Assembly (NCBI RefSeq): GCF_007991615.1
Contig: NZ_BJYR01000001.1
Location: 186,001-250,000, forward strand
DNA length: 64,000 nt
Source: Novosphingobium sediminis
Lineage (GTDB): Bacteria; Pseudomonadota; Alphaproteobacteria; Sphingomonadales; Sphingomonadaceae
Direction: 5' to 3'
In this document: piece by piece, positions 10,030 to 19,403 of the stretch
Numbering within the stretch: the first letter of the stretch is position 1
How the letters are laid out: every line of letters starts with the position of its first letter
Notes under the pieces: generated by a model
What the model was told of the DNA's origin: nothing
Database searches by the model: none
What the model saw: the letters and a program-made list of their open reading frames with translations, nothing else
Translations under genes and position numbers: made by a program

Positions 10030-10358
10030 CTGTCCGCGCCGGCGCCGCCACGCTTGCCGCCCTCACTATCGTCCTTGCCGCCTGCACACCGGCCAAGCTC
10101 GCGGAAGGCCGCGTCCGTTCCGCGCTGATGGATGCCGGGCTGTCACAGCCTAACGCTGCGTGCATGGCTGAACGGATGACAGACCGCCTGACGCTCGGCC
10201 AGTTGCGCAAGCTGCAGGCGCTTCAGTCGCCCAAGCGCTCTATTGCGGATTACGTGATGACCGTTCGGCGCGTGGGCGATCGCGAGCTGATCGAGGTCAC
10301 GGTCGGTTCGGCGCTGCTCTGCGCCAGCGGTCTGGCGCCGGAACGCAAGCCGGGCTAG
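10026..10358 (+). CDS. Small lipoprotein of unknown function
   Basis: A 110-residue protein with a lipoprotein signal peptide: hydrophobic AATLAALTIVLAAC, the lipobox LAAC ending at Cys20. The mature part is about 90 residues, mostly helical by composition, with two further cysteines that could pair. I do not recognise the family. Its ATG overlaps the permease stop (ATGA), which suggests coupled expression and a membrane-anchored periplasmic location. There is no sign of truncation. Confidence 0.7.
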   Translation: MTVRAGAATLAALTIVLAACTPAKLAEGRVRSALMDAGLSQPNAACMAERMTDRLTLGQLRKLQALQSPKRSIADYVMTVRRVGDRELIEVTVGSALLCASGLAPERKPG

Positions 10359-10413
10359 GGCCGCCCTACCGCTTTCGCGTGAGGTTGTTGCCAAATATGC
10401 AGGTCAAGTCGTG

Positions 10414-11580
10414 ATGGAACGCGCACCATGGGCCTGCGATCCCGATCGCTCGCGCGGGCGGGAGTTCACGCTGGCCGGTGAAACCGCGCGCGGGCCGCGC
10501 AGCGTGTTCCAGCGCGACCGCGACCGCATCATCCATTCGATCGCCTTCCGCCGTTTGCGCCACAAGACGCAGGTGTTCATCGCTCCTGATGGCGATCATT
10601 ACCGCGTCCGGCTGACGCACAGCCTCGAAGTCGCGCAGATCGGCCGGGTGATCGCGCGTGCGCTGGGGCTCGATGAGGATCTGACCGAAGCGCTTTGCCT
10701 TGCGCACGATATCGGTCATCCGCCGTTCGGCCATGCCGGAGAGGACGCGCTGGAAGAAGCGATGGCGGACCATGGCGGCTTCGATCACAACGCCAACACG
10801 CTGCGCGTTCTGATGCGGCTCGAAAGCCCCTATCCGCGTCACGAAGGGCTCAACCTCTCGTGGGAGTTGCTCGAGGGCCTCGCGAAGCACAACGGTCCGG
10901 TTTACCAGCCGACTTGGGCGCTGGCCGAACTCGACGCCGCGTTCCCGCTCGATCTCGCGCAGCATGCCTCATTGGAAGCGCAAGTCGCGGCGATCTCAGA
11001 CGACATCGCCTATGACAACCACGACATCGACGACGGCCTGCGGGCGGGCTTCCTGACACTCGATACGCTGCTGTCGCTGCCTTCGCTCGAAGCGCAATGG
11101 CGCGATATCGAGGCTCGCTTTCCCGGCGCCCCGCGTGACCGGCTGCTGCGCGAACTCGTGCGCGGACAGATCGGGCGCATGGTCAATGATGTGATCGGCG
11201 AAGCGCAGCGGCGGATCAAGGAAAGCGGTGCGCAGAGCGTTAACGAAGTGCGCGCGGCCGGACGAACGCTCGCCGGCTTTTCGCCCGCTATGGCCGCTGA
11301 AGAGCGGACGCTGAAGTCCTTCATGTACAAGACGCTCTATCTGCACGAGGCTCAGGAGAAAGTTGCGAGCCGTGCGCGCGGCGTGATCGCGCGGCTGTTT
11401 GCCGCATACCGGGCCGAGCCGGAAAACCTCCCCGAAAGCTGGCGCGCAAGTCTTCCAGCGGAGGAGCCGGCGCGGAGCCGTCACATCGCGGATTTCATGG
11501 CCGGAATGACCGACAAGTACGCCATGGATTGCTACGCGCGGCTATTTGGCGAGCGCCCCGAAAGCCTCAGCAACGTCTGA
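10414..11580 (+). CDS. Deoxyguanosinetriphosphate triphosphohydrolase-like HD protein
   Basis: A protein of about 388 residues in the dGTPase family, which cleaves dNTPs to deoxynucleoside plus triphosphate. The HD metal site is visible: RLTHSLEVAQIGR gives the first histidine, LAHDIGHPPFGHAGEDAL gives the HD pair and following histidines, and a later SDDIAYDNHDIDDGL gives the distal Asp. The N-terminal block FQRDRDRIIHSIAFRRLRHK is typical of the bacterial dGTPase-like group. GTG (10411) and ATG (10414) are adjacent starts; I take the ATG. It is monocistronic by spacing. Confidence 0.92.
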   Translation: MERAPWACDPDRSRGREFTLAGETARGPRSVFQRDRDRIIHSIAFRRLRHKTQVFIAPDGDHYRVRLTHSLEVAQIGRVIARALGLDEDLTEALCLAHDIGHPPFGHAGEDALEEAMADHGGFDHNANTLRVLMRLESPYPRHEGLNLSWELLEGLAKHNGPVYQPTWALAELDAAFPLDLAQHASLEAQVAAISDDIAYDNHDIDDGLRAGFLTLDTLLSLPSLEAQWRDIEARFPGAPRDRLLRELVRGQIGRMVNDVIGEAQRRIKESGAQSVNEVRAAGRTLAGFSPAMAAEERTLKSFMYKTLYLHEAQEKVASRARGVIARLFAAYRAEPENLPESWRASLPAEEPARSRHIADFMAGMTDKYAMDCYARLFGERPESLSNV

Positions 11581-11583
11581 TCG

Positions 11584-11724
11584 TCACTTGCGGCCGTGGA
11601 TCACGTCCGACCCGGCCTGTCCGACCGACTGGATATCGCCGCCGATCCCTTTCACGGTCTTGCAGCCGGTGATGCCCAGCACCATGCCGGTGAGCGCGAT
11701 GGAAAAAATCACCTTGCGTACCAT
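11584..11724 (-). CDS. Entericidin-family small lipoprotein
   Basis: A 46-residue lipoprotein. The signal peptide MVRKVIFSIALTGMVLGITGC ends in the lipobox cysteine, followed by KTVKGIGGDIQSVGQAG, the Gly-rich amphipathic mature part typical of EcnA/EcnB entericidins. These are small envelope lipoproteins linked in enterics to stationary-phase lysis. The alphaproteobacterial members are mostly uncharacterised. The ATG at 11724 is chosen because the in-frame extension upstream would put a charged 22-residue leader before the signal peptide. It converges on the dGTPase-like gene with a 3-base gap. Confidence 0.85.
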   Translation of the reverse strand: MVRKVIFSIALTGMVLGITGCKTVKGIGGDIQSVGQAGSDVIHGRK

Positions 11725-11852
11725 GGTTCTTGTCCCTTTAATCGCGTGGTTAAGTCGCGGGGTCTGCCGCGGTTGATGCGTCCCTGCCACCGGCTAGGTG
11801 AACGCTGACTGAGCAGGCCCGAAACGAGCGGCGCCGGGAAAGGGATGGCCAT

Positions 11853-13409
11853 ATGCGCGAGACGGCAGGTTTCGAGACGTTCGATGCGTTCTTTCGGCAC
11901 TGGGCGGAGGAGCGGCCCGATGCAGTGTCGCACGAGCAGGACGGCCGCATAACGACATATGCGCAAGTCGAGGTTTTCTCGCGCCGCTTTGCTGCCTTTC
12001 TTGCCACGCACGGCGTGGTGAAGGGCGACCGGGTCGCTTGGATCGGCAAGAACTGCGATCTCTATTTCCAGATGCTGCTCACGTGTGGGCGGATCGGTGT
12101 CGTGATGGTGCCGATTGGATGGCGGCTTGCTCCGGCTGAGATGGCGTACATCCTTGAGGATACCCGGACGAAGTTGCTCTTTGCAGGGGACGGGTTCGAA
12201 GCGGTCTCGCATCAATTGGCTGCCGAAGTGCCGCAGCGGCCGCAGGTTATCGAGGAAGCACAGGCACGCGCGGCAATCCCGGACTGTCCTGCGGATCCGA
12301 TCACCGCAGCAGAGCCGGAGGCAGCATTCCTCCAACTCTACACCTCGGGCACGACCGGAAGGCCCAAGGGCGCGGTGCTGTGCCAGCGCAATTTCATGGG
12401 CCTGCGCGCGCCTGCCCTCGATGCCGGGCTGCCGTGGGCGGAGTGGGAGGACGACGAGGCGATTCTCGTCTGCATGCCTTGCGCACATATCGGTGGCACC
12501 GGGCTTGGCACGATGGCGTTCTGCGCAGGCGTGCGAGCGATCGTGCAAGCCGAATTCACCGCAGACGGCGCGCTGGACGCGATCGGGCAGGGGATCACCC
12601 GCTTCTTCATTGTGCCCGCCGCGCTGCAGATGCTGATCCAGCATCCCAAGGCGACCGAGACCGATTTCACCAAGTTGAAGTACGTGATGTACGGTGCCGC
12701 GCCGATCCCGCTCGAACTGCTGCGGCAGGCGGTGACGACGATCCCCAACGCCTCGTTCATGCAGTGCTACGGCATGACCGAGACGACCGGTACGATCGCG
12801 GTGCTGCCGCCGTCTGACCATGATCTTGATGGCAATTCGCGCATGCGATCGGCGGGCAAGGCATCGCCGGGGGTCGAGATCCGCATCGTCGACAGCGCCG
12901 GCAATGAAGTGCCCCGTCACACTGTGGGCGAGATCCAGACACGCTCGGCGGCCAACATGCTGCACTACTGGCAACTGCCTGAGGCGACTGCAAAGACGCT
13001 CACCAGCGATGGCTGGGTCTGCACCGGGGACGCCGCCTACATGGACGAGGACGGCTATGTCTTCATCCAGGACCGCATCAAGGACATGATCATCTCGGGC
13101 GGCGAGAACGTCTACCCGGCGGAAGTCGAAAGCGCGATCTATGGCCATCCGCAGGTGGCAGAAGTTGCGGTGATTGGCGTGCCCGATGCCCGCTGGGGTG
13201 AGGCGGTGAAGGCCTGTGTCGTCCCGCGCGAGGGCTGCGAAGTGGACGAGGCGAGCGTCATCGCGTGGGCGCGTGAGCGTATCGCCGGGTTCAAGGTGCC
13301 CAAGTCGGTCGACGTGATCCCGGCGCTGCCGCGCAATCCCTCGGGCAAGATCCTGCGCCGAAACCTGCGCGAACCTTACTGGGAAGGCATGGACCGGCAG
13401 GTCAACTAG
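11853..13409 (+). CDS. AMP-forming acyl-CoA synthetase (ANL superfamily)
   Basis: A 518-residue ligase that activates a carboxylic acid with ATP and joins it to CoA. The ANL motifs are all present: P-loop YTSGTTGRPKGAV, adenine-binding YGMTETTGTI, TGDAAYMDEDGY with the hinge RIKDMIISGGENVYPAEVE, and the C-terminal lysine in PRNPSGKILRR. Overall it resembles long/medium-chain fatty acid and aromatic acid ligases, and the substrate cannot be fixed. It ends directly against the convergent KstD-like gene. It could serve a CoA-dependent route for aromatic or steroid side-chain acids. Confidence 0.9.
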   Translation: MRETAGFETFDAFFRHWAEERPDAVSHEQDGRITTYAQVEVFSRRFAAFLATHGVVKGDRVAWIGKNCDLYFQMLLTCGRIGVVMVPIGWRLAPAEMAYILEDTRTKLLFAGDGFEAVSHQLAAEVPQRPQVIEEAQARAAIPDCPADPITAAEPEAAFLQLYTSGTTGRPKGAVLCQRNFMGLRAPALDAGLPWAEWEDDEAILVCMPCAHIGGTGLGTMAFCAGVRAIVQAEFTADGALDAIGQGITRFFIVPAALQMLIQHPKATETDFTKLKYVMYGAAPIPLELLRQAVTTIPNASFMQCYGMTETTGTIAVLPPSDHDLDGNSRMRSAGKASPGVEIRIVDSAGNEVPRHTVGEIQTRSAANMLHYWQLPEATAKTLTSDGWVCTGDAAYMDEDGYVFIQDRIKDMIISGGENVYPAEVESAIYGHPQVAEVAVIGVPDARWGEAVKACVVPREGCEVDEASVIAWARERIAGFKVPKSVDVIPALPRNPSGKILRRNLREPYWEGMDRQVN

Positions 13410-15059
13410 TCAGGCATTGCTGTAGCGTTTTGCAGCGTGGATCGCGGCAAGGTGGCCGAAAGTGGCCGCCGCCGCGATTGTCGCGCCGGCACCGGGATAG
13501 GCGCGCCCGAACGGCGAACTGGCTGAATTGCCTGCCGCATAGAGCCCGGTGATCGGCTTGTCCGATGTGTCCAGCACGCGCGCATGCTGATCGGTCTTAA
13601 GGCCGCCGTTGGTGCCGAGATCGCCGGGGCGGATCAGCGCGGCCCAGAATGGCCCGTTCTCGATCGCGCCGAGGCTGGCGTTGGGCTTGTGCGCCGGATC
13701 GGCCCAGTGGCGATCATAGGCAGTGTTGCCCCGGCCGAAGTCTTCATCGCGGCCAGCCTTGGCGAATACGTTGAAGCGCGCGACGGTGGCATCGAGAGCG
13801 GTGGGCGGAAGACCGCATTGCTGCGCGAGGGCGGGGATGGTTGCGGCTTGCCGGAGGGTGCCGATCTTCAGCATCTTCTCGCGTACGCGCGATGAAGAGA
13901 GTTCAGCAAAAACGTATTTCTTCAGGAACTTGCCATCCATGATAAGCCAGTGCCGGCTTGTCGCCGCGCCGTGCTCGAACATCACGCGGCCGGTGGTCAT
14001 GTAGGACGCGGCCTCGTTCATGTAGCGCTGTCCCTCGGCATTGACGACGATGCTGCCGGGCAGCGCGCGCAGGCCGAGGGCAAGGGCATTGGTGCGCTCG
14101 TCGATCTCGATCGAGGGCATCCACCAACTATCGTCGGTCCGTTCGTGAGCCGCGCCGACCGTGAGGCCTGCGTTGAGCGCATCACCTTCGTCTTCGGGGA
14201 TGGCATTGGGCCAAACCCTCTCGCGGCCCTGCAATTGCTTGCGCAGAGCGGAGTTGCGCGAGAAGCCGCCTGCGGTCAGCACCACGCCAGCCGGTGCTTG
14301 CAGCGTTGCGCGGCCATTCGGGCCTTCGACCACCACGCCGGTCACCGCGCCTCGGTCCTCGACTAGGCTCACCATCGCGGTCGAGAGACGCAGTTGGATG
14401 CCGCGGTCCATCGCGATCTTCATCAGCGCGGCCACTAGCGCGCGGCCATTGCCCAGCGGCTTCCTGCCCAGCATCCGCTTGAGCTTGTATTTGCCCACGG
14501 TCACGGTCGTTTCCACCAGCGGGCCCACCCGCGATTTGGCGAGTGCGACCGTGCCGAACTGATCGCTGCTGAGGGCCGGTATGTCGAGACCGGCGTTGCG
14601 CATGGTGAGGAAGCGTTCGCCTAGCACCGTCCCGTCGAATTCGGCAGATTCGAGCGTGCGGCCAATGCCATTGCCTTCGACATGCGGGTAATAGTCGGGG
14701 TGGGTGCGGCTGCGGATCCAGCGCATGCCCTCGTCTGCCAGCATGCGCGCCATCGCCGGCGCGGTTTCGAGAAAGGCGTGCGCTTTGGCCCGGTCTCGTT
14801 CGCCCGCCTCGCCGAGCAGACCTTCAACATAGGTACGCACTGTGACGGGATCTTCCAGCGAGCCATCGGCCTCCATCACCGGATTGTTCGGCACCCACAG
14901 CACGCCGCCCGAAGTCGCGGTGGTGCCGCCCCAGACGTCAGCCTTCTCGATGATCAGCGGACGCAGGCCGAGCCGCGAAGCCGTGATCGCCGCCACAAGG
15001 CCAGCCGCACCGCTGCCCACGACAACAAGATTGAAGTCGTCCACCGCGCCTGAATTCAT
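13410..15059 (-). CDS. FAD-dependent oxidoreductase, 3-ketosteroid delta1-dehydrogenase-like
   Basis: A 549-residue flavoprotein of the fumarate reductase/KstD family. The N-terminal Rossmann motif VVGSGAAGLVAA is followed by IEKADVWGGTTATSGGVLWV, and the C-terminal FAD block ITGLYAAGNSASSPFGRAYPGAGATI is that seen in 3-ketosteroid-delta1-dehydrogenases. These introduce a C1-C2 double bond in ring A. Whether the substrate is a steroid is inference. ATG 15059 is chosen because GAGAGGA sits 8 bases upstream; a GTG at 15080 is possible. No other steroid genes lie nearby except the adjacent acyl-CoA synthetase. Confidence 0.82.
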   Translation of the reverse strand: MNSGAVDDFNLVVVGSGAAGLVAAITASRLGLRPLIIEKADVWGGTTATSGGVLWVPNNPVMEADGSLEDPVTVRTYVEGLLGEAGERDRAKAHAFLETAPAMARMLADEGMRWIRSRTHPDYYPHVEGNGIGRTLESAEFDGTVLGERFLTMRNAGLDIPALSSDQFGTVALAKSRVGPLVETTVTVGKYKLKRMLGRKPLGNGRALVAALMKIAMDRGIQLRLSTAMVSLVEDRGAVTGVVVEGPNGRATLQAPAGVVLTAGGFSRNSALRKQLQGRERVWPNAIPEDEGDALNAGLTVGAAHERTDDSWWMPSIEIDERTNALALGLRALPGSIVVNAEGQRYMNEAASYMTTGRVMFEHGAATSRHWLIMDGKFLKKYVFAELSSSRVREKMLKIGTLRQAATIPALAQQCGLPPTALDATVARFNVFAKAGRDEDFGRGNTAYDRHWADPAHKPNASLGAIENGPFWAALIRPGDLGTNGGLKTDQHARVLDTSDKPITGLYAAGNSASSPFGRAYPGAGATIAAAATFGHLAAIHAAKRYSNA

Positions 15060-15137
15060 TTTGTTTTCCTCTCCACTCACCGGGCGGCATGCCCTTTCGG
15101 GCAGGTCTCGCCTAGCTGACGTTAGTGGGAGGTCTGC

Positions 15138-16040
15138 TCAGGCGGCAGGTGATCGCGAACCCGCGGCGCTGCCGCGCACCTGTTCGCGCCAGGCGATGAT
15201 AAGGCCCGCCGCAATGATGGCGGGAGCGCCGATCCACGTCTGCGCCGGTGGCACGTGGGCGAACACGAGCCAGCCCCACAGCGTAGCCCAGCCGAACTGC
15301 GAGTAGTCCATCACGATAACGCTGGAGACGCTGCCATAGCGCAGCGCAGCGGTCATCAGCAGTTGCGCGGCAAGGCCCGTCGCGCCGATGCCGCCGAGCA
15401 TGGCCCAGCCGGCAAGGTCGTGGTGGGGCAGGCCTGTCCACAACATGAAGAGAGCAAGCGGCGGCGCGCAGAAGGCCGAGAACCAGAACACGATGCTGAC
15501 CGGTTCCTCGGTGCGGCCGAGATCACGCAACTGGATCGAGATGAGCGCGACCATGAAGGCGGCGCCGATGCCGGTGGCAAGGCCATTCAGGGGAAGATGC
15601 GCGCGGTCCGGCCCCGCGATGATCATGATGCCGATGAGCCCGAGCAGCACGGCCGTCCAGCGCCATGCGCCGACCTTTTCGCCGAGCAGGACGACGGCCA
15701 GCAGCACGGCGAATATCGGCGCGGTGAAGCCGAGCACGGTTGCCTCCGCCAGAGGCAGGATCTGCACCACGCCGAGCGTGAGGAACATGCCGAGCCCGCC
15801 GATCAGCGCGCGGCGGGCATGGATCCACGGCCGCTTCGTGCGGACGCGGCCAAGCTGGCCACGAGCGGCGAGCCAGCCGAGGAGCGCAAGGCCGGGAAGG
15901 AGTTGCCGCCAGAACAGTGTTTCGGGAAGCGTGATGCCATGTTCGCCGGTGAGCTTCACCAGGAGCAGCATGACCGATAGCGCAAGCATCGCGACAAGGC
16001 GCAGGCCCAGCGCATAGATCGGTCTTTGTGCAGTCGGCAT
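15138..16040 (-). CDS. EamA/DMT-family membrane transporter
   Basis: About 300 residues with ten hydrophobic segments in two EamA repeats of five helices. This is the drug/metabolite transporter superfamily of inner-membrane exporters. A long run of conserved-looking segments (ETLFWRQLLPGLALLGWLA, PLAEATVLGFTAPIFAVLLA, VSIVFWFSAFCAPPLALFML) supports the call. The substrate is unknown. ATG 16040 (MPTAQRPIYALG) and ATG 16052 (MAGGMPTAQ) are both possible. A strong GC hairpin covers the region of the two starts, described as a separate entry. Confidence 0.82.
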   Translation of the reverse strand: MPTAQRPIYALGLRLVAMLALSVMLLLVKLTGEHGITLPETLFWRQLLPGLALLGWLAARGQLGRVRTKRPWIHARRALIGGLGMFLTLGVVQILPLAEATVLGFTAPIFAVLLAVVLLGEKVGAWRWTAVLLGLIGIMIIAGPDRAHLPLNGLATGIGAAFMVALISIQLRDLGRTEEPVSIVFWFSAFCAPPLALFMLWTGLPHHDLAGWAMLGGIGATGLAAQLLMTAALRYGSVSSVIVMDYSQFGWATLWGWLVFAHVPPAQTWIGAPAIIAAGLIIAWREQVRGSAAGSRSPAA

Positions 16041-16041
16041 G

Positions 16042-16064
16042 CCCCCCGCCATAAGGCAGGGGGG
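16042..16064 (-). promoter_or_regulatory. GC-rich hairpin at the transporter start, just after cpaF
   Basis: CCCCCC (16042-16047) and GCC (16048-16050) pair with GGC (16055-16057) and GGGGGG (16059-16064), leaving a four-base loop and one bulged A. On the minus strand it lies between the cpaF stop and the DMT transporter start codon, and its GGGGGG arm is the only Shine-Dalgarno-like sequence before ATG 16040. It could end cpaF transcription or hide the transporter ribosome site. There is no T-run, so rho-independent termination is not supported. Confidence 0.4.
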
Positions 16065-16097
16065 ATACCGATCAAGCCTTTAGATCAGCGGCAAGCC

Positions 16098-17615
16098 TCA
16101 GAGACAGGCTTCGAGGTAAGCCTGATCGAAGCCGAACTGGCGCGCCTTTTCGAGGGTGTAGGGGCGCAGGCCCGAGGGTCGGAATTCACCGATGATCTTG
16201 CCGTCCTCGTTCTCGTCGAGATACTCGAACTTGAACAGTTCCTGCGTCACGATCACATCGCCTTCCATCCCGATCACCTCGGTGATGTTGGTGGTGCGGC
16301 GCGAACCGTCGCGAAGGCGCTTCACCTGCACGATGAGATCGACCGATTCTGCGATCTGGCGGCTGATGGCTTCCTTCGGGATCTTGATGTCGCCCATCAG
16401 GATCATGTTTTCCATACGGCCAAGGCATTCGCGCGGGCTGTTGGCGTGGAGCGTACACATCGAACCATCGTGGCCGGTGTTCATGGCTGCGAGCAGGTCG
16501 AAGCACTCCGCGCCGCGAATTTCGCCCAGGATGATGCGGTCAGGACGCATACGCAGGGCGTTCTTCACAAGGTCGCCGATGGTGATGGCGCCCTGGCCTT
16601 CAAGGTTCGGCGGGCGGGTTTCGAGCGGCAGCCAGTGCGGCTGCTGCAGGCGAAGTTCGGCCGCGTCTTCGATGGTCAGCACGCGTTCGCCCGGGTCGAT
16701 CATCTTCGACAGGGCGTTGAGCATGGTCGTCTTACCCGAACCGGTACCGCCCGAGATGACGATGTTCATGCGGCAGGCGCCTGCGATCTTGAGCGCAGTT
16801 GCCATCTTGTCTGACATCGAACCGAAATCGCGCAGCATGTCGAGCGTGATCGGCTTCTCGGAAAACTTACGAATCGAGATCGCGGTGCCGCGCAAGCTGA
16901 GCGGCGGCACGATCACGTTGACGCGGCTGCCATCCTTGAGGCGGGCGTCGGCCAGCGGCGTGGTCTGGTCGACGCGGCGGCCGACCTGGTTCACGATGCG
17001 CTGGGCGATCTGGAACAGGTGGCTTTCATCGCGGAACCGGATCGGCGCGATGACCAGCCGGCCCTTCTTTTCGATGTAGGTCTGCTCGGGACCGTTGACC
17101 ATGATATCGGTGATTTCGGGGTCGTTGAGCAGTTCCTCAAGCGGGCCGAAGCCGAGCAGCTCGTCGATCAGCACCTTTTCGAGCGCGAACTGTTCGCGCC
17201 GGTTGAGCGTGACCTTGAGCTCGGCCAGCACTTCCATGATGATCGGGCGGAATTCCTCGGACAGTTCTTCCTTGGTCAGCGTGGCCGCCGCTTCGGGATC
17301 GACGCGTTCGAGCAGGCGCGGAAGCACCTGTTCCTTGATCTTGTGGACCGAGGCTTCGAAGCCTTCTGCCTGATAGTTGCCTTCGTTGACCCCGTTGATG
17401 CGGTCGGCCAGACGCGTCATCGCGTCCGACTTGTCCTTCGCACCGGTGTCAGCAACATCCATGTTCGGGAGCGGCGGGAATTGCTCACCGCCCATCGGCA
17501 CCGGAACCGGTGCAGCCGAACCTTCGCCCGCCTTCATCGGACGCGCCACGCCGAACGACGGACGCATTGCAGTGCTTCCCCCGCTGACTCCGGACTTGCG
17601 GCCAAATGCGCTCAT
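16098..17615 (-). CDS. cpaF: CpaF/TadA-family secretion ATPase
   Basis: A 505-residue cytoplasmic ATPase of the type II/IV secretion superfamily that powers Flp (Tad) pilus assembly. Walker A is GGTGSGKTTMLNALSKMI. The Asp box EDAAELRLQQPHWLPLETRP, the Walker B-region IILGEIRGAECFDLLAAMNTGHDGS and the His box TLHANSPRE follow. An N-terminal tail of about 100 residues precedes the core, as in CpaF. ATG 17615 (MSAFGRKSGVSGG) is chosen over an upstream in-frame start. No other tad/cpa gene is adjacent, so this copy looks detached from the usual cluster. Confidence 0.92.
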   Translation of the reverse strand: MSAFGRKSGVSGGSTAMRPSFGVARPMKAGEGSAAPVPVPMGGEQFPPLPNMDVADTGAKDKSDAMTRLADRINGVNEGNYQAEGFEASVHKIKEQVLPRLLERVDPEAAATLTKEELSEEFRPIIMEVLAELKVTLNRREQFALEKVLIDELLGFGPLEELLNDPEITDIMVNGPEQTYIEKKGRLVIAPIRFRDESHLFQIAQRIVNQVGRRVDQTTPLADARLKDGSRVNVIVPPLSLRGTAISIRKFSEKPITLDMLRDFGSMSDKMATALKIAGACRMNIVISGGTGSGKTTMLNALSKMIDPGERVLTIEDAAELRLQQPHWLPLETRPPNLEGQGAITIGDLVKNALRMRPDRIILGEIRGAECFDLLAAMNTGHDGSMCTLHANSPRECLGRMENMILMGDIKIPKEAISRQIAESVDLIVQVKRLRDGSRRTTNITEVIGMEGDVIVTQELFKFEYLDENEDGKIIGEFRPSGLRPYTLEKARQFGFDQAYLEACL

Positions 17616-17769
17616 GCAGATTTCCCTGTTCTCGTAACGGATGACTTGCACCGACAATGGTCAGCACGATCTTCCGATGCGTGGTGAATACCGCCGAAAC
17701 CTTCAGGATTTCCTAAACAGATCCCGATTTCGCACAGACGGTGCGGCAGGAGGGGGGCGAGAGCGCCCG

Positions 17770-19326
17770 TCATACCAGCACATACTCCGGAAAGCCGGGC
17801 TTTGCGGCGTCCGGCCATGGGACATCCCAGCACTTGGCGGGTTCCCGGATCGGCACAATAGCCGGGTGGGCGGGGCGAATCGCGCCGATCATCCGGTCAT
17901 AAGGCGCGATGTAGGTGGAATAGCCGCCGGGCACGACGCCGTAGTAGCCGCAGTGCACTTCTGGCGCGCGCGGCAGCAGGATGGCGCGGGCGGTTTCGCC
18001 GATTGGCACGACCAGCCCGATCAGGAAGACGCAGATTGCGATCCGGCGGGCGGCCTGCCCGTTCTGGTCCTGCGCGTCCGGGGCCGAACGCAGCACGCCG
18101 GCCATGGCGATCGCGATGAAGGCGAGGGACGGGATCGAGACCCGCATCATGAAGTCGATCTTCTCGCCAACTCGGCCAAACGGCAGAACCAGCAGCATGA
18201 CGACGCTGATGAGCAAAGTGACCCGGTCAAGGTTCCACGATCCGCGCGAGAGATAGAGGACGCACAGGAACGGCACGACCTCGAACAAGTAGAACAGGAC
18301 ATAGGCCTGCACGGGATAGTGCGAGGTGCCGCTGGGAACACCGCCGAGCCCGCTCGCCAGATAGAGCAGCGAGGGCAGGGCAAGCGCGACAGAAACGGCG
18401 GGCAGGAAGATGTCGGCGGGCCTGATCCGGCGAGCAAAAAGTTCGCCAAGCCCGGCTGCGATCACGAACGGCACGATGCCGAGACCGCCCAGCGGCGACA
18501 TCAGTGCCAGCGCGGGAACGAGGCTCAGCATAACCGCCAGCGGCATCTTGCCTGCTCGCCAGCTGAGGTAGAACGCTGCACCGATCCATCCGGCAAGCGC
18601 GTGCTGCGGAACCCAGTAGGCCAGCGTCACCACGGCGGTGTACTGCATCAGATCCCATTGCTCGAGGTGGACGAGCGCGCTGCCGCCGTAGATCAGCTGC
18701 CCGATGAGATCGAGGCCGCTGAAGCCGAGCACAAGCAGGAGGGTCAGCCAGGGGCGCACCACGCCGGCAAACAGCGGCGCGGCAAGCGCCACCACCGCCG
18801 TCAGCAGCGCGGCATCCTGCACCAGCAAGGCCAGCTGCGCGGCGTAGGAGCCGGCGATCTTTCCGACGAGCGCCGGCACAAGGTAGATACCGACCGGGCA
18901 GCGCAGCATCGTCGGCCCGGCATCGGTCTGGTAGGCCCAAGGCCACGGATGATTGACGAGATCGTTGAGCACCGCATAGCGCACCTGCCAATCGGTGTTC
19001 GCATAAACGAAGCGCCCTTCACCGCCGAGGATGAACAGGACGAGCGCGCCAGCGAACAGCAGACCGAACGTGCGTGGCTGCACGGCGGCTTCACCGGTCC
19101 ATCCCCGCAGCCGCCACAGCGCAGCGCAAAGCGCTGCCGAAAGGGTCGCCGCGGCGCCCATGGCGAGCGGTGAAAGCCCTAGCATGGCGAGCAGCAGCAC
19201 CTGATCGAGCAGCAGGAAGCCGATGATGCCAAGCGCAAGGCTGCGGCTTTCCAGCAGAACACTGTGCGACCGGGCCCGGTGAACGGGCGCCATCGCATCG
19301 CTTGCGGGGAAGGGTGGGTTCAGCAT
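17770..19326 (-). CDS. Polytopic membrane protein of unknown function (envelope glycosylation set)
   Basis: About 518 residues with ten or more hydrophobic segments. A large loop after the second or third helix contains GRFVYANTDWQVRYAVLNDL and TDAGPTMLRCPVGIYLVPALV. This layout, with an acidic/aromatic first periplasmic loop, resembles polytopic GT-C-type glycosyltransferases, but I see no diagnostic motif, so the function is open. It lies on the same strand as, and downstream of, a methyltransferase and a GtrB-like glycosyltransferase, which suggests a role in glycosylating an envelope polymer. ATG 19326 is chosen; GTG 19344 and an internal ATG are alternatives. Confidence 0.6.
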   Translation of the reverse strand: MLNPPFPASDAMAPVHRARSHSVLLESRSLALGIIGFLLLDQVLLLAMLGLSPLAMGAAATLSAALCAALWRLRGWTGEAAVQPRTFGLLFAGALVLFILGGEGRFVYANTDWQVRYAVLNDLVNHPWPWAYQTDAGPTMLRCPVGIYLVPALVGKIAGSYAAQLALLVQDAALLTAVVALAAPLFAGVVRPWLTLLLVLGFSGLDLIGQLIYGGSALVHLEQWDLMQYTAVVTLAYWVPQHALAGWIGAAFYLSWRAGKMPLAVMLSLVPALALMSPLGGLGIVPFVIAAGLGELFARRIRPADIFLPAVSVALALPSLLYLASGLGGVPSGTSHYPVQAYVLFYLFEVVPFLCVLYLSRGSWNLDRVTLLISVVMLLVLPFGRVGEKIDFMMRVSIPSLAFIAIAMAGVLRSAPDAQDQNGQAARRIAICVFLIGLVVPIGETARAILLPRAPEVHCGYYGVVPGGYSTYIAPYDRMIGAIRPAHPAIVPIREPAKCWDVPWPDAAKPGFPEYVLV

Positions 19327-19403
19327 CCTCTCAGGGATACGCACGAGCCCTCAAGGTATGGTTAACGCGCATCCACCTTGCGCAAGATCACGGCAGGTTC
19401 AGC

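Noticed and set aside
13410..15059. Firm assignment as a steroid dehydrogenase
   Set aside because: The KstD-like motif is clear, but there are no other steroid genes nearby, so the substrate is left open.
17755..17768. GGGCG/CGCCC stem after the polytopic protein gene as a terminator
   Set aside because: Only five pairs and no T-run, so there is too little support.
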